Source: Bacillus sp. Bos-x628 | Lineage (GTDB): Bacteria; Bacillota; Bacilli; Bacillales; Bacillaceae | DNA: 64,000 nucleotides | NCBI RefSeq assembly: GCF_040500475.1 | Contig: NZ_CP159358.1 | Span: forward strand, 1-64,000 | Direction of reading: 5' to 3' | Part shown: one piece after another, positions 21,274-32,484 of the stretch | Layout of the letters: every line of letters starts with the position of its first letter | How positions within the stretch are numbered: the first letter of the stretch is position 1 | Translations under genes and position numbers: made by a program | The notes under the pieces: generated by a model | What the model saw: only the letters and a program-made list of their open reading frames with translations | Database searches by the model: none | What the model was told of the DNA's origin: nothing

Positions 21274-22539
21274 ATGTTTAAATTCAACGAGGAAAAAGGT
21301 CAATTAAAATGCTCGTTTTGCGGAAAAACGCAAGATCAAGTGCGTAAACTGGTCGCAGGACCTGGTGTATATATATGTGATGAATGTATCGAGCTTTGCA
21401 CGGAAATAGTTGAAGAAGAGCTCGGTACTGAGGAAGAAGTTGAATTCAAGGATGTTCCGAAGCCTCATGAAATTCGGGAAATTCTTGATGAATATGTCAT
21501 CGGACAAGACAATGCAAAGAAATCTTTAGCTGTAGCAGTTTATAACCATTATAAACGGATTAATTCCAACAGCAAGATTGATGATGTTGAGCTTTCTAAA
21601 AGTAACATTTCCATGATTGGACCAACAGGAAGCGGTAAAACATTACTTGCTCAAACGCTTGCTCGTATTTTAAACGTTCCATTTGCGATTGCTGATGCAA
21701 CGTCATTGACTGAGGCAGGTTACGTTGGTGAAGATGTTGAGAATATCTTGCTCAAATTGATTCAAGCAGCGGATTACGATGTAGAAAAAGCTGAAAAAGG
21801 CATTATCTACATTGATGAGATTGATAAAGTAGCTAGAAAATCAGAAAACCCTTCTATCACTCGTGATGTGTCTGGAGAAGGTGTGCAGCAAGCCCTTTTG
21901 AAGATTCTTGAAGGAACAGTGGCTAGTGTTCCGCCTCAAGGTGGACGTAAGCACCCTCATCAAGAGTTCATTCAAATTGATACGACAAATATCCTTTTCA
22001 TCTGCGGTGGAGCTTTTGACGGCATCGAACAAATCATTAAGCGTCGTCTAGGTCAAAAAGTCATTGGATTCGGTGCGGACAATAAAGTAGAAGATCTTGA
22101 AAAAGAAGTACTTCTATCAAAAGTATTGCCGGAAGACTTGCTTCGCTTCGGTTTAATTCCGGAATTCATCGGTCGTCTGCCGGTCATTGCAAGCTTAGAG
22201 CCGTTAGATGAGCAAGCACTCATTGAAATCCTGACAAAACCTAAAAATGCTCTAGTCAAGCAATATACAAAGATGCTGGAGCTTGACGGTGTTGAGCTTG
22301 AGTTTGAAGAAGATGCCCTAAGTGAGATTGCGAAAAAAGCAATTGAACGTAAGACAGGAGCTCGTGGACTACGTTCGATCATTGAAGGCATCATGCTTGA
22401 TGTAATGTTTGACTTGCCATCTCGTGATGATATTGAAAAATGTGTCATTACTGGTGCAACGGTGACGGATGGGGAGCCTCCACGGCTTGTCTTAAAGGAC
22501 GGTACGGTCGTAAATAAAGATACAAAAACATCTGCATAA
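21274..22539 (+). CDS. clpX: ATP-dependent Clp protease ATP-binding subunit ClpX
   Basis: AAA+ unfoldase that feeds substrates to ClpP. The 421-residue protein has the zinc-binding N-domain (Cys13, Cys16, Cys35, Cys38), Walker A GPTGSGKT, the pore loop GYVGED, Walker [10 protein letters not shown], and the ClpP-docking loop with IGFG. Start ATG 21274 follows AAGGGGTG. A weak -10-like TAAAAT lies at about 21195. Its own terminator follows. Confidence 0.97.
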   Translation: MFKFNEEKGQLKCSFCGKTQDQVRKLVAGPGVYICDECIELCTEIVEEELGTEEEVEFKDVPKPHEIREILDEYVIGQDNAKKSLAVAVYNHYKRINSNSKIDDVELSKSNISMIGPTGSGKTLLAQTLARILNVPFAIADATSLTEAGYVGEDVENILLKLIQAADYDVEKAEKGIIYIDEIDKVARKSENPSITRDVSGEGVQQALLKILEGTVASVPPQGGRKHPHQEFIQIDTTNILFICGGAFDGIEQIIKRRLGQKVIGFGADNKVEDLEKEVLLSKVLPEDLLRFGLIPEFIGRLPVIASLEPLDEQALIEILTKPKNALVKQYTKMLELDGVELEFEEDALSEIAKKAIERKTGARGLRSIIEGIMLDVMFDLPSRDDIEKCVITGATVTDGEPPRLVLKDGTVVNKDTKTSA

Positions 22540-22547
22540 GAGAAGTC

Positions 22548-22582
22548 AAAACTCCTGAATCCTTTTGATTCAGGAGTTTTTG
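22548..22582 (+). terminator. Terminator of clpX
   Basis: AAAACTCCTGAATC pairs with GATTCAGGAGTTTT, giving a 14-base stem with T tract. Confidence 0.85.
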
Positions 22583-22602
22583 ATTTATATTGAGCAAGAA
22601 GT

Positions 22603-22632
22603 GTTTATTCCGTCCAGCTCTAGGAAATACTA
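22603..22632 (+). promoter_or_regulatory. Candidate sigma-F promoter of lonB
   Basis: GTTTA (22603-22607), 15 bases, GGAAATACTA (22623-22632) resembles the forespore sigma-F consensus. The B. subtilis lonB gene is sigma-F dependent, and the site lies about 45 bases before the start. Confidence 0.6.
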
Positions 22633-22678
22633 GCAGACAGAAGCCAATACATAAGATAGATGAAGGAGGGAGCACCGA

Positions 22679-24340
22679 TTGAGCTGGACAGGAATCGTAT
22701 TATTTATACAGCTGTTTTTTGGTATCGTCATCGGGCTGTACTTTTGGAACTTACTACGTAATCAGCGAACACAAAAGGTGACGATAGACAAAGAATCAAA
22801 GAAAGAAATGGAAGCACTCAGAAAGATGCGTTCCATTAAGTTGAGTGAGCCTTTGTCAGAGAGAGTCCGGCCAAAGGGGTTTCAAGATATTGTCGGTCAA
22901 GAAGATGGAATTCGTGCGTTAAAAGCGGCTTTATGCGGTCCCAACCCGCAGCATGTCATCATTTATGGACCTCCAGGTGTTGGGAAAACAGCTGCTGCCC
23001 GTCTTGTAATGGAAGAGGCGAAGCGACACGCCGATTCGCCGTTTAAAAAGGACGCAGTTTTTGTAGAGTTGGATGCGACAACGGCTCGCTTTGATGAACG
23101 AGGTATTGCAGACCCACTGATCGGCTCAGTTCATGACCCCATTTACCAAGGCGCAGGGGCAATGGGTCAAGCGGGAATTCCGCAACCAAAGCAAGGGGCG
23201 GTGACACATGCTCATGGTGGTGTCCTGTTTATTGATGAAATTGGTGAACTGCATCCGATCCAGATGAACAAAATGCTCAAAGTGCTCGAGGATCGTAAGG
23301 TGTTTCTAGACAGTGCTTATTATAGTGAAGAAAATACACAAATTCCTAATCATATTCATGACATTTTTCAAAATGGACTGCCTGCTGATTTTAGATTGAT
23401 TGGGGCCACCACGAGAACGCCAGATGAGATACCGCCAGCCATTAGATCAAGATGTTTGGAAATCTTCTTTAAGGACCTCGATCAGCATGAGCTGAAAATT
23501 GTAGCAGCGAAGGCTGTCCAAAAAATCGAAAAGGAATTATGTGATGAAGGACTTAACCTCTTAACTTCCTACGTGAAAAATGGACGTGAAGCGGTCAATA
23601 TGGTGCAAATTGCTGCTGGAATGGCTGTCACTGAAAACCGTAAAGAAATTACAATGGCTGATGTAGAATGGGTGATTCATTCAAGTCAGCTAACTCCAAG
23701 ATATGAACAAAAAGTACCGGAAAAACCAAAGGTCGGCGTTGTCAATGGTCTTGCTGTATATGGACCAAACAGCGGGGCACTGCTTGAGATTGAAGTGAAT
23801 ATTTGTAAGGCACTTGAAAAAGGCAGTATCAATATCACAGGTATCGCGGAAGAAGAAAGTATTGGAAATCAGTCGAAATCAATAAGACGAAAAAGCATGG
23901 CCAAAGGGTCTGTAGAGAATGTATTAACAGTGCTTAGGACTTTAGGCATTCGTACACATGAGTATGATATCCACATTAATTTTCCAGGCGGTGCTCCCAT
24001 TGATGGACCGTCTGCTGGAATTGCAATGGCGACAGCTATATTCTCTGCCATCCACCAAATCCCTATTGATCATCTAACAGCTATGACTGGAGAAATTGGT
24101 TTGCAAGGTCAGGTGAAGCCGATCGGTGGTGTGATACCAAAGATTAAAGCAGCAAAACAAGCTGGAGCAAAAACAGTGATTATCCCTTATGACAACCAGC
24201 AATCAATCTTAAAAGAGATTGAAGGCGTCACCATTGTACCTGTGAAGCATTTCCAAGAGGTGCTAGATCAATGTTTGGTGAACCCACCAGACGAGAAGAA
24301 AGATGGATTGGAAGAAGAAATGAGAAGAAAATCTGTTTAA
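22679..24340 (+). CDS. lonB: Forespore Lon-type protease LonB
   Basis: LonB is an ATP-dependent protease made in the forespore. The 553-residue protein starts with TTG 22679, eight bases after GAAGGAGGG. It has an N-terminal membrane helix (about 5-25), Walker [15 protein letters not shown], Walker B GVLFIDEIGELHPIQ, and the C-terminal S16 protease domain with catalytic Ser445 in DGPSAG and the partner Lys in KIKAAKQAGAK. It lacks the large Lon N-domain, typical of LonB. Confidence 0.95.
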   Translation: MSWTGIVLFIQLFFGIVIGLYFWNLLRNQRTQKVTIDKESKKEMEALRKMRSIKLSEPLSERVRPKGFQDIVGQEDGIRALKAALCGPNPQHVIIYGPPGVGKTAAARLVMEEAKRHADSPFKKDAVFVELDATTARFDERGIADPLIGSVHDPIYQGAGAMGQAGIPQPKQGAVTHAHGGVLFIDEIGELHPIQMNKMLKVLEDRKVFLDSAYYSEENTQIPNHIHDIFQNGLPADFRLIGATTRTPDEIPPAIRSRCLEIFFKDLDQHELKIVAAKAVQKIEKELCDEGLNLLTSYVKNGREAVNMVQIAAGMAVTENRKEITMADVEWVIHSSQLTPRYEQKVPEKPKVGVVNGLAVYGPNSGALLEIEVNICKALEKGSINITGIAEEESIGNQSKSIRRKSMAKGSVENVLTVLRTLGIRTHEYDIHINFPGGAPIDGPSAGIAMATAIFSAIHQIPIDHLTAMTGEIGLQGQVKPIGGVIPKIKAAKQAGAKTVIIPYDNQQSILKEIEGVTIVPVKHFQEVLDQCLVNPPDEKKDGLEEEMRRKSV

Positions 24341-24365
24341 TCCCCATCACATATGGGGATTTTTT
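24341..24365 (+). terminator. Terminator of lonB
   Basis: TCCCCAT (24341-24347) pairs with ATGGGGA (24353-24359), then T's. Confidence 0.75.
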
Positions 24366-24446
24366 AGTGAAATCAACTTTTTTCTTTTTCAAGAGAAAAA
24401 GAAAGGGTATACTACGGTAAGGTCACCATTTCTCAGGTCTTTTACA

Positions 24447-24477
24447 TTGTACAAGACTGAAACAGGTATATTATAAT
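24447..24477 (+). promoter_or_regulatory. Candidate lonA promoter
   Basis: TTGTAC and TATAAT are 19 bases apart, a long spacer. Two GGTC motifs upstream (about 24421 and 24436) do not fit the CtsR repeat spacing. Confidence 0.35.
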
Positions 24478-24509
24478 GATTCATACTAGTGACGGAGGTG
24501 TCAATCAAC

Positions 24510-26834
24510 ATGGCAGATGAAATCAAAAAGAATGTTCCGCTCCTTCCTTTGCGAGGTTTACTTGTCTATCCGACAATGGTCTTGCATTTAGACGTTGGAC
24601 GGGAGAAGTCTGTTCAAGCATTAGAGCAGGCAATGATGAACGATCATATGATTTTTCTAGCAACACAGCGGGAAATTTCAATAGATGAACCAGGTGAAGA
24701 AGAAATTTTCAAAATCGGCACCTACACGAAAATAAAACAAATGCTCAAGTTGCCAAACGGAACGATTCGAGTGCTTGTTGAAGGCTTAAATCGAGCACAG
24801 ATCGAATCATACGTTGAGTTAGAGGATTATACCTCGGTTGATATTAAAGAATTGGCAGAAGAAGAAATAAAGGACGCAGAAGCAGAAGCCCTCATGCGTA
24901 CATTGTTAGATCACTTCGATCAGTACATAAAAATTTCAAAAAAAATCTCAGCTGAAACGTATGCAACGGTGACTGATATTGAAGAACCAGGAAGAATGGC
25001 AGACATCGTTGTTTCTCACTTGCCTTTGAAACTAAAGGACAAACAAGAGGTGCTTGAAACAGTAGATGTTAAAAAACGGTTAAATCGAGTAATTAACCTC
25101 ATTCACAATGAAAAAGAAGTGCTTGAGATTGAAAAGAAAATTGGACAGAGGGTCAAACGTTCAATGGAAAGAACGCAAAAAGAGTATTATTTGCGTGAAC
25201 AAATGAAAGCCATTCAAAAAGAACTGGGAGACAAAGAAGGGAAAACAGGCGAAGTCAGTACGCTAATGTCAAAAATCGAACAATCCAGCATGCCGGATTC
25301 TGTACGTGAGACGGCAATAAAAGAATTAAATCGTTATGAAAAAATCCCTTCAAGCTCTGCAGAGAGCTCTGTAATCCGAAATTATATTGATTGGCTCATC
25401 AACCTTCCGTGGGGGATATATACTAAAGACCGTCTTGACTTAAAGCTTGCGAGCAAGATTTTAGATGATGAGCATCATGGGTTAGAAAAAGTCAAAGAAC
25501 GTGTGCTTGAATATCTCGCTGTTCAGAAATTAACGAATTCATTAAAAGGACCCATTCTTTGCTTGGCAGGACCTCCAGGTGTTGGGAAAACGTCACTTGC
25601 AAAATCGATTGCAAAATCACTTGATCGAAAGTTTATCCGTATTTCTCTCGGTGGTGTGCGTGATGAATCAGAGATTCGGGGTCATAGAAGAACGTATGTA
25701 GGTGCGATGCCAGGGCGCATTATACGTGGAATGAGTAAGGCTGGAACGATGAATCCGGTGTTTCTCTTAGATGAAATTGATAAGATGTCATCGGACTTTA
25801 GAGGAGATCCTTCTTCTGCCATGCTTGAAGTGTTAGACCCAGAGCAAAACCATAACTTTAGTGATCATTACATTGAAGAAACATTTGATCTGTCTCAAGT
25901 GTTATTTATCGCTACTGCCAACAATCTAGCAACTATTCCGGGTCCACTTCGTGATAGAATGGAGATGATCACGATTGCAGGGTATACAGAGGTTGAAAAA
26001 GCAGAGATTGTGAAAGATCATCTTCTGCCAAAGCAACTAAAGCAGCATGGATTAAAGAAAGCGAATTTGCAGCTTCGTGAAGCGGCGATTTACGATATCA
26101 TTCGTTATTACACAAGAGAAGCAGGTGTACGCGGACTAGAGCGTCAGCTTGCAGCCATTTGCCGAAAAGCGGCAAGAATTATTGTGACAGAGGACCGCAA
26201 ACGAATCACTATTACAGAAAAGAACGTATCTCAATATCTCGGCAAAAGACTCTATCGCTATGGACAGGCTGAAACGTCAGATCAAGTGGGGGTTGTCACA
26301 GGACTTGCGTATACCACAGTGGGTGGAGATACCTTATCCATTGAAGTATCGCTCTCACCAGGTAAAGGTAAGCTTCTGTTAACCGGTAAGCTTGGTGATG
26401 TCATGAGAGAGTCAGCACAGGCAGCATTCAGTTATATCCGTTCAAGGGCTGATGAACTAAATATTGATCCTGATTTTAACGAAAAACATGATATTCATAT
26501 CCATGTTCCAGAAGGTGCGGTTCCAAAGGACGGTCCATCAGCTGGTATTACCATTGCGACGGCTCTTGTATCAGCACTCACGGGGCGACCTGTTTCAAAA
26601 GAGGTCGGAATGACAGGAGAAATTACGCTAAGAGGAAGAGTCCTTCCGATTGGCGGATTAAAAGAAAAAGCACTAGGTGCACATCGAGCAGGGCTTAAAA
26701 CCATTATTCTTCCAAAGGATAACGAGAAGGATATTGAGGATATCCCTGAAAGTGTGCGAGAAGGTTTAACATTTATTCCGGTCTCGCATCTAGATGAGGT
26801 ACTTGAGAAAGCGTTAGTAGGAGAGGGAAGATGA
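24510..26834 (+). CDS. lonA: ATP-dependent protease LonA
   Basis: Housekeeping Lon protease. ATG 24510, nine bases after GGAGGTG, gives 774 residues, the same length as B. subtilis LonA. Order: substrate-binding N-domain ([22 protein letters not shown] at the start), coiled region, AAA+ domain with [15 protein letters not shown] and FLLDEIDKM, and the protease domain with catalytic Ser677 ([10 protein letters not shown]) and Lys in [14 protein letters not shown]. Overlaps ysxC by four bases. Confidence 0.97.
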   Translation: MADEIKKNVPLLPLRGLLVYPTMVLHLDVGREKSVQALEQAMMNDHMIFLATQREISIDEPGEEEIFKIGTYTKIKQMLKLPNGTIRVLVEGLNRAQIESYVELEDYTSVDIKELAEEEIKDAEAEALMRTLLDHFDQYIKISKKISAETYATVTDIEEPGRMADIVVSHLPLKLKDKQEVLETVDVKKRLNRVINLIHNEKEVLEIEKKIGQRVKRSMERTQKEYYLREQMKAIQKELGDKEGKTGEVSTLMSKIEQSSMPDSVRETAIKELNRYEKIPSSSAESSVIRNYIDWLINLPWGIYTKDRLDLKLASKILDDEHHGLEKVKERVLEYLAVQKLTNSLKGPILCLAGPPGVGKTSLAKSIAKSLDRKFIRISLGGVRDESEIRGHRRTYVGAMPGRIIRGMSKAGTMNPVFLLDEIDKMSSDFRGDPSSAMLEVLDPEQNHNFSDHYIEETFDLSQVLFIATANNLATIPGPLRDRMEMITIAGYTEVEKAEIVKDHLLPKQLKQHGLKKANLQLREAAIYDIIRYYTREAGVRGLERQLAAICRKAARIIVTEDRKRITITEKNVSQYLGKRLYRYGQAETSDQVGVVTGLAYTTVGGDTLSIEVSLSPGKGKLLLTGKLGDVMRESAQAAFSYIRSRADELNIDPDFNEKHDIHIHVPEGAVPKDGPSAGITIATALVSALTGRPVSKEVGMTGEITLRGRVLPIGGLKEKALGAHRAGLKTIILPKDNEKDIEDIPESVREGLTFIPVSHLDEVLEKALVGEGR

Positions 26835-27418
26835 AAGTAACAAAATCAGATATCGTCATTAGTGCGGTAAAACCAGAGCAATACCCAAGTGGTGGACTGC
26901 CTGAAATCGCTCTTGCAGGACGGTCAAATGTTGGGAAGTCCTCGTTTATTAATTCATTAATCAATCGTAAAAACTTAGCACGTACGTCTTCTAAACCGGG
27001 AAAGACACAAACGCTCAATTTTTACATTATTAATGATATGCTCCACTTTGTGGACGTTCCAGGCTATGGCTTTGCCAAAGTGTCAAAAACAGAGCGTGAA
27101 GCTTGGGGAAGAATGATTGAAACATACCTCACAATGCGTGAAGAACTAAAAGCTGTGGTGCAAATTGTGGATTTACGTCATAAGCCATCAGTAGATGATG
27201 TAAACATGTATGAATTCCTTAAGTATTATGATTTACCCGTAATTGTCATTGCGACAAAGGCGGATAAAATTCCAAAAGGCAAATGGGAGAAACATGCGAA
27301 AGTCGTCAAACAGACGCTGGACATTGTCCCATCGGATGAATTAATCCTTTTCTCTTCGGAAACAAAAAAGGGAAAAGATGAAGCGTGGAATGCGATCCTT
27401 GCGAAGATTAACAGCTAA
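26831..27418 (+). CDS. ysxC: Ribosome-assembly GTPase YsxC (EngB)
   Basis: Essential GTPase needed for 50S subunit maturation. The 195-residue protein shows G1 [13 protein letters not shown]2 around [13 protein letters not shown]3 DVPGYGFA and G4 [12 protein letters not shown] 26831 overlaps the lonA stop (ATGA), so it is translated from the lonA mRNA. Confidence 0.96.
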   Translation: MKVTKSDIVISAVKPEQYPSGGLPEIALAGRSNVGKSSFINSLINRKNLARTSSKPGKTQTLNFYIINDMLHFVDVPGYGFAKVSKTEREAWGRMIETYLTMREELKAVVQIVDLRHKPSVDDVNMYEFLKYYDLPVIVIATKADKIPKGKWEKHAKVVKQTLDIVPSDELILFSSETKKGKDEAWNAILAKINS

Positions 27419-27445
27419 GACAAAATCAAATCAGCCCATAAAAAA

Positions 27446-27483
27446 GTTGGAAGGAGACATTCGTTTTCTTTCCAACTTTTTTT
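27446..27483 (+). terminator. Terminator of lonA-ysxC
   Basis: GTTGGAA with flanking A's (27440-27452) pairs with TTCCAAC (27470-27476), followed by a T run. Confidence 0.75.
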
Positions 27484-27593
27484 GTCATATGTACAAAAAA
27501 GTTGTTACGATAACGGCTGACTCGAGTGTAAACATTTAGCACGGATCGTCAATTAGAATGAAAATGTAAATAGTGAAATTTATTCAAAAGAAA

Positions 27594-27635
27594 ATGAGGT
27601 GTCTACAAGTTGTGCCAAACAACTAGACACCTCAT
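27594..27635 (-). terminator. Long hairpin, terminator-like on the minus strand
   Basis: ATGAGGTGTCTA pairs with TAGACACCTCAT and the stem continues inward with GTTGT/ACAAC. On the minus strand it is followed by TTTCTTTT, so it probably terminates transcription coming from ysxD. Confidence 0.6.
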
Positions 27636-27662
27636 GATATGTGTGCGAAATAAAAATAACAA

Positions 27663-27717
27663 AACCGTCTTTTCTGTAAAAAAAGTGGCATTACAAGCAC
27701 CTACAGAGAAGATGGTT
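27663..27717 (-). terminator. Second long hairpin downstream of ysxD
   Basis: A 16-base stem (27663-27678 with 27702-27717, G-U pairs allowed) around a 23-base loop. On the minus strand a T-rich tract follows. It lies directly downstream of ysxD, in tandem with the hairpin at 27594-27635. Confidence 0.5.
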
Positions 27718-27789
27718 ATTATCATATAATATCGAGTCATCTTAAGATGTTGATAAAAACAAACCATTTGACGCTTTTATTTGTATAAG

Positions 27790-28275
27790 TTATTTCCTTT
27801 TTAAAAATAATAAGAGCAAACTCACAGCAATGAGTACATATGGCCAGTACAATTCAAAGTCGGAAGTTGGAATGGACAATGCGCCGAGCTGTTTTACAAT
27901 TTGCTGAAAGAAATAAAGGAACAAGCCTAGTGCAATGAGAACAATACTCTCGATACGATATTCCTTTTTTTGAGCTGATTTCATGAACAGGGCAACCCCT
28001 ACTACGAACACAATCATTGTAAAGGTATCTGGCCAGTGGTCCAATTTTGATTGAAGAATAAAGTGTAACGAAAGTCCAGTCATGAGCATACCGATAAACA
28101 CATGAGAGGTTTCCTGTTCCGTCTTCCCTTGATATAAAAATGCAAGTCCAAAGAACAGCACAAGTGTGTACCATTTATCTTGGTCCTTCCAGATGTCAAA
28201 TTGACCTCCTGAGAGAATGGCATAAAGAGCTACAGCCAGTAAAGTAAGCGGCAGTAAAATGGATTTCTTCTTCAA
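27790..28275 (-). CDS. ysxD: YsxD-like integral membrane protein
   Basis: TTG 28275, six bases after AAGGTGA, gives 161 residues; GTG 28284 would add three and lacks spacing. The protein has about six hydrophobic segments and very few polar loops, ending LLLLFLKRK. I know of no function. The position between ysxC and hemA matches ysxD of B. subtilis, which is the main basis for the name. Confidence 0.72.
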   Translation of the reverse strand: MKKKSILLPLTLLAVALYAILSGGQFDIWKDQDKWYTLVLFFGLAFLYQGKTEQETSHVFIGMLMTGLSLHFILQSKLDHWPDTFTMIVFVVGVALFMKSAQKKEYRIESIVLIALGLFLYFFQQIVKQLGALSIPTSDFELYWPYVLIAVSLLLLFLKRK

Positions 28276-28438
28276 AGATGTCACCTTCTTTTAAGCAGAT
28301 CATTTGTCCGCACACGCCAAATTTGGTAAATTGCATGAAGTGATATCATGACATGTGCGTTGTAGAACATTTTTCTACTATATCACAACATTTTTGAAAT
28401 CTGTTCACAATTTTTATCCAGTAAAAAAAGAATCTATG

Positions 28439-28483
28439 TTATAATCATTATAAATAATGAATTCTATATTATAATGATTATAA
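28439..28483 (+). promoter_or_regulatory. Two perfect PerR boxes upstream of hemA
   Basis: TTATAATCATTATAA (28439-28453) and TTATAATGATTATAA (28469-28483) both match the PerR consensus TTATAATNATTATAA at every position, 30 bases apart. They overlap the likely -10 region. PerR control of hemA links haem synthesis to peroxide stress in B. subtilis. Confidence 0.85.
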
Positions 28484-28517
28484 ATTAGACAGGGCGTTGG
28501 GGGTGCAAGCTGAAGTT

Positions 28518-29885
28518 ATGCATATACTTGTTGTGGGTTTAGATTATAAAACAGCCCCTGTTGAGATACGGGAACAGCTGAATTTTGAGCCGAGTGAACT
28601 TGGTGCAGCGATGTCCAAGCTTAAAGAAGAAAAAAGCATTCTGGAAAATATCGTTATCTCAACATGTAATCGGACAGAGATTTATGCGGTTGTGGATCAG
28701 CTTCATACTGGTCGATTTTATATAAAAAGATTTTTAGCTGATTGGTTCGGCTTAGAAAAAGAAGATGTCTCACCATATTTGAAGTTTTATGAAAACGATG
28801 GCGCGGTCGAGCATTTATTCCGAGTGGCATGTGGACTTGATTCAATGGTCATTGGTGAAACACAAATACTTGGTCAAGTGCGTTCCAGCTTTAAAATAGC
28901 TCAAGAGGAGAAAACCATTGGAACCGTTTTCAACTATTTATTTAAGCAGGCTGTTACGGTAGCTAAACGTTCTCATGCGGAAACAGATATTGCTTCTAAT
29001 GCAGTTTCTGTCAGCTATGCGGCTGTCGAACTTGCCAAAAAAATCTTTGGACATCTTTCTGATAAGCATGTCCTTGTTATTGGTGCGGGAAAAATGGGCG
29101 AGCTGGCGGCACAAAACCTTCAAGGACAAGGGATTGGTCAAGTCACTGTCATTAATCGAACGTATGAGAAGGCAAAGGAGCTGGCTAATCGTTTTTCAGG
29201 AGAACCTAAGAGCTTAAATCAATTGGAAAAGACATTATCAGAAGCAGATATATTAATTAGCTCCACTGGTGCGAAACAATTTGTCATTACGAAAGAAATG
29301 GTAGAGAGTGCGAATAAAAAGCGGAAAGGCAGACCGCTATTTTTGGTGGATATTGCAGTGCCCCGTGATTTAGATCCAGCCATTTCTGAAGTGGAAGGTG
29401 CTTTTTTGTATGACATTGATGACCTTGAAGGCATCGTGGCAGCCAATTTAAAGGAACGCCGTGCAGTTGCTGAGCAGGTTGAATTGCTGATCGAAGCGGA
29501 AATCGTAGAATTTAAGCAATGGCTCAATACGCTTGGGGTTGTTCCTATCATTTCTGCATTAAGAGAAAAGGCACTGACCATTCAAGCAGATACGATGCAA
29601 AGCATTGAACGTAAGCTTCCGAATCTCACACATCGTGAAATGAAACTGTTAAATAAACATACGAAAAGTATTATCAATCAAATGCTGAAAGATCCGATTT
29701 TAAAGGCTAAGGAAATTGCTGGGGAGCCGAATGCAGAGGAAAAACTTTTACTCTTCAAAGAAATTTTTGACTTACAGGTTGAAGAAGAAGAGCAAAAGAT
29801 AGAGCCTGTGCAGGTGGAACAAGGATCATTTCAGCTATTCAAATCAAATATGGCGCAAGGCTTTGCTACGATTGCCAGTGAGTGA
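28518..29885 (+). CDS. hemA: Glutamyl-tRNA reductase HemA
   Basis: First step of the C5 pathway: reduces glutamyl-tRNA to glutamate-1-semialdehyde. ATG 28518 gives [19 protein letters not shown] (455 residues, as in B. subtilis), although the ribosome site is weak (GGGGGTG is 13 bases away); TTG 28497 would add seven residues. Catalytic Cys50 lies in [34 protein letters not shown] and the NADPH motif [10 protein letters not shown] follow. First gene of hemAXCDBL. Confidence 0.95.
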   Translation: MHILVVGLDYKTAPVEIREQLNFEPSELGAAMSKLKEEKSILENIVISTCNRTEIYAVVDQLHTGRFYIKRFLADWFGLEKEDVSPYLKFYENDGAVEHLFRVACGLDSMVIGETQILGQVRSSFKIAQEEKTIGTVFNYLFKQAVTVAKRSHAETDIASNAVSVSYAAVELAKKIFGHLSDKHVLVIGAGKMGELAAQNLQGQGIGQVTVINRTYEKAKELANRFSGEPKSLNQLEKTLSEADILISSTGAKQFVITKEMVESANKKRKGRPLFLVDIAVPRDLDPAISEVEGAFLYDIDDLEGIVAANLKERRAVAEQVELLIEAEIVEFKQWLNTLGVVPIISALREKALTIQADTMQSIERKLPNLTHREMKLLNKHTKSIINQMLKDPILKAKEIAGEPNAEEKLLLFKEIFDLQVEEEEQKIEPVQVEQGSFQLFKSNMAQGFATIASE

Positions 29886-29892
29886 TTAGGCG

Positions 29893-30723
29893 ATGATGGA
29901 AACCATTGTGGCGAGACTAGGCGAAGCGACGATTTTGATCTATGCACTAAGTGTTTTGTTCTATTTCATAGATTTTCTTCAATACAACCGGAAGGCTGGA
30001 AAAATAGCTTTCTGGTTGCTTTCTATTGTCTGGCTGCTGCAAACAGCCTACATGTTCTATATTATGATGGCAACAGACCGATTCCCTGTGTTGAATGTAG
30101 CAGAGGGGTTATATTTTTATACATGGGTGCTCGTGACACTTTCACTCGTGCTCACAAAAGTATTGCGTGTTGAATTTATTGTCTTTTTTACAAATGTGAT
30201 TGGTTTTTCCATGATGGCCATTCACACATTCACACCATCTCATTTTCATACAGCCGAAATTGCGGGAAAGCTAACGTCAGAACTGCTCGTCATTCATATT
30301 ACGATGGCTATTTTATCATACGGGGCCTTTTCACTTTCATTTGCTTTTTCATTGCTGTATCTCTTTCAATATCGCTTGCTGAAAAAGAAAAAATGGGGGA
30401 AATGGCTTCTTCGAATTGAAGACTTATCAAAGCTTGATCACATGGCGTATGTACTAAATATTATTGGAGTGCCAATGCTCTTGCTTAGTTTAATTCTTGG
30501 CATTATTTGGGCATATATCTCGTATGATACGTTGTACTGGACAGATGCGAAGGTGCTTGGTTCGTTTATTATGTTATTTTTATACGGCTTTTACTTATAC
30601 ATCAGATTGGTCAGAAATATGCAGGGCAAAATCGTGGCACGATGGAATGTCGCTTCATTTCTTGTGCTGATGATCAATTATTTTTTGCTTGGGAGCTTAT
30701 CAACCTTTCATTGGTTTCAATAA
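29893..30723 (+). CDS. hemX: HemX, membrane modulator of HemA
   Basis: A 276-residue CcmC/CcsA-like protein with about eight membrane helices. In B. subtilis it lowers the cellular level of HemA. The His-rich segments typical of haem-handling relatives (HTFTPSHFH, VIHITMAILSYGAFSLSFAFSLLY) are seen. The two adjacent ATG codons (29893, 29896) lie seven bases after the hemA stop; the ribosome site is poor, suggesting coupling. Confidence 0.92.
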   Translation: MMETIVARLGEATILIYALSVLFYFIDFLQYNRKAGKIAFWLLSIVWLLQTAYMFYIMMATDRFPVLNVAEGLYFYTWVLVTLSLVLTKVLRVEFIVFFTNVIGFSMMAIHTFTPSHFHTAEIAGKLTSELLVIHITMAILSYGAFSLSFAFSLLYLFQYRLLKKKKWGKWLLRIEDLSKLDHMAYVLNIIGVPMLLLSLILGIIWAYISYDTLYWTDAKVLGSFIMLFLYGFYLYIRLVRNMQGKIVARWNVASFLVLMINYFLLGSLSTFHWFQ

Positions 30724-30760
30724 TGATGAGTCTTAAGGGCATTGTCGGGAGGAAGACGTA

Positions 30761-31696
30761 ATGCGTACAATTAAAGTAGGTTCTAGACGAAGCAAGCTTG
30801 CAATGACACAGACAAAATGGGTCATTCAAAAGCTGTCTGAATTAAACCCTTCTTATTCTTTTGAAATAAAAGAAATTGTCACAAAGGGTGATCAAATTCT
30901 AGATGTGACCTTATCAAAGGTTGGCGGAAAAGGGCTGTTTGTGAAAGAGATTGAACAGGCAATGTTAAATCATGACATTGATATGGCTGTTCATAGTATG
31001 AAGGATATGCCGGCTACCTTACCTAAGGGTCTAGTCATTGGCTGTATTCCTGAGCGTGAAGATGTGCGGGACGCACTCATTTCAAAGCATCATCAGCGTC
31101 TTCATGAATTGCCGAAGGGAGCAGTGATTGGAACGAGCAGTTTGAGGCGGAGTGCTCAGCTTCTTCAGGAAAGACCTGATCTTAAGATGAAATGGATTCG
31201 TGGAAACATTGATACAAGACTTGAAAAGTTAAAAAATGAAGAATACGATGCGATTATTCTGGCTGCTGCTGGCCTTTCTCGGATGGGGTGGAGCAAAGAG
31301 GTTGTTACAGAATTTTTATCAACTGAGACTTGCCTGCCGGCTGTTGGACAAGGTGCGCTGTCAATTGAATGCCGCAGTAATGATGAAGAGTTATTGCAGC
31401 TCCTTGCTCAATTTACAAATGAATATACAAAGAAGACTGTACTAGCTGAGAGGGCCTTCCTCAAGCAAATGGACGGTAGCTGCCAAGTACCGATTGCCGG
31501 TTATGCCACCATGAATAAACGTGATGAAATTGAACTAACTGGACTTGTTGCTTCTGCTGACGGTCATACTATTATTCGGGGAACAGTGACTGGTACGGAC
31601 CCTGAAGCGGTTGGAGTAGCATGTGCAAATCAAATGGCTGATAAGGGAGCAAAGGATTTAATCGACAAAGCGAAAAAGGATTTGTCCTCCAAATGA
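30761..31696 (+). CDS. hemC: Porphobilinogen deaminase HemC
   Basis: Polymerises four porphobilinogens to hydroxymethylbilane. The 311-residue enzyme has the dipyrromethane cofactor Cys241 in [13 protein letters not shown] and the substrate-binding [11 protein letters not shown] and IRGNIDTRL motifs. GGGAGGAAGACGT precedes ATG 30761. Its stop overlaps the start of hemD. Confidence 0.97.
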   Translation: MRTIKVGSRRSKLAMTQTKWVIQKLSELNPSYSFEIKEIVTKGDQILDVTLSKVGGKGLFVKEIEQAMLNHDIDMAVHSMKDMPATLPKGLVIGCIPEREDVRDALISKHHQRLHELPKGAVIGTSSLRRSAQLLQERPDLKMKWIRGNIDTRLEKLKNEEYDAIILAAAGLSRMGWSKEVVTEFLSTETCLPAVGQGALSIECRSNDEELLQLLAQFTNEYTKKTVLAERAFLKQMDGSCQVPIAGYATMNKRDEIELTGLVASADGHTIIRGTVTGTDPEAVGVACANQMADKGAKDLIDKAKKDLSSK

Positions 31697-32484
31697 ACAC
31701 AGCCAAATCGCTTAACGGACAGACGGTGCTTGTCACACGAAATGAACGTCAAGCAGGTGTGTTTAAGCAAAAGATTGAATCGCTTAACGGTCATGCGGTC
31801 TTAACATCTTTGATTCGCTTTGAGCCTACACTCACAAAAGTAAAAGTAGAGGCATTTTGGAAAGACTTAGAAACTAGTGATTGGCTAGTTTTCACGAGTG
31901 TGAATGGTGCATCTTTTTTCTTAAAATATCTACAAGACCATCATTTACATATGGACTTGTCTCACTTAAAAATCGCTGCTGTTGGTGAGAAGACGTCTGC
32001 TTATCTTAAGCAGCATGGCTTTAAGGTGGATGTTGTACCTAAACGATTTATAGCCGAAGAGCTAGCAGATGCCTTGGTTGAACATGTATTACCGGGAGAG
32101 CAGGTATTTGTTGCAAAAGGGCATTTGTCACGAGATGTGGTGAAACATACCCTTATTCCACTTGGGATTGAGGTCAAGGAATGGATTTTATATAAAACAG
32201 TCAAGGATGAGGAAGGAATGGCCGCTTTGAAAGCGGCCTTGATGGAGCAATCATTTGATTTTATTACATTCACAAGCTCCTCCACTGTCCATTCGTTTAT
32301 GCATGCAATGAAAGCAGATGCAGCACGCTTGGCTGAATCTGATACAAGTTTTGTCACGATAGGTCCTCTCACAAAAGAGGCACTGCTTCAATACGGGATT
32401 CGATCTGAAACCCCAGAAACTTATACAATAGACGGGATGCTTGATTTGATGTGTCGTTTATCTGAAAGGAAGTTGAAACATTGA
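31693..32484 (+). CDS. hemD: Uroporphyrinogen-III synthase HemD
   Basis: Closes hydroxymethylbilane to uroporphyrinogen III. The 263-residue protein is poorly conserved as usual, but shows TVLVTR near the start, [14 protein letters not shown] and [15 protein letters not shown]. The ATG overlaps the hemC stop, and the TGA overlaps the ATG of hemB. Assignment is supported by both motif pattern and operon place. Confidence 0.92.
   Translation: MNTAKSLNGQTVLVTRNERQAGVFKQKIESLNGHAVLTSLIRFEPTLTKVKVEAFWKDLETSDWLVFTSVNGASFFLKYLQDHHLHMDLSHLKIAAVGEKTSAYLKQHGFKVDVVPKRFIAEELADALVEHVLPGEQVFVAKGHLSRDVVKHTLIPLGIEVKEWILYKTVKDEEGMAALKAALMEQSFDFITFTSSSTVHSFMHAMKADAARLAESDTSFVTIGPLTKEALLQYGIRSETPETYTIDGMLDLMCRLSERKLKH

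Noticed and set aside
24415-24445. CtsR operator before lonA
   Set aside because: GGTC occurs twice, but the spacing and the trailing AAA of the CtsR heptads are absent.
27594-27717. Insertion sequence or MITE ends
   Set aside because: The two hairpins have unrelated sequences, no target duplication is seen, and terminator function explains them better.
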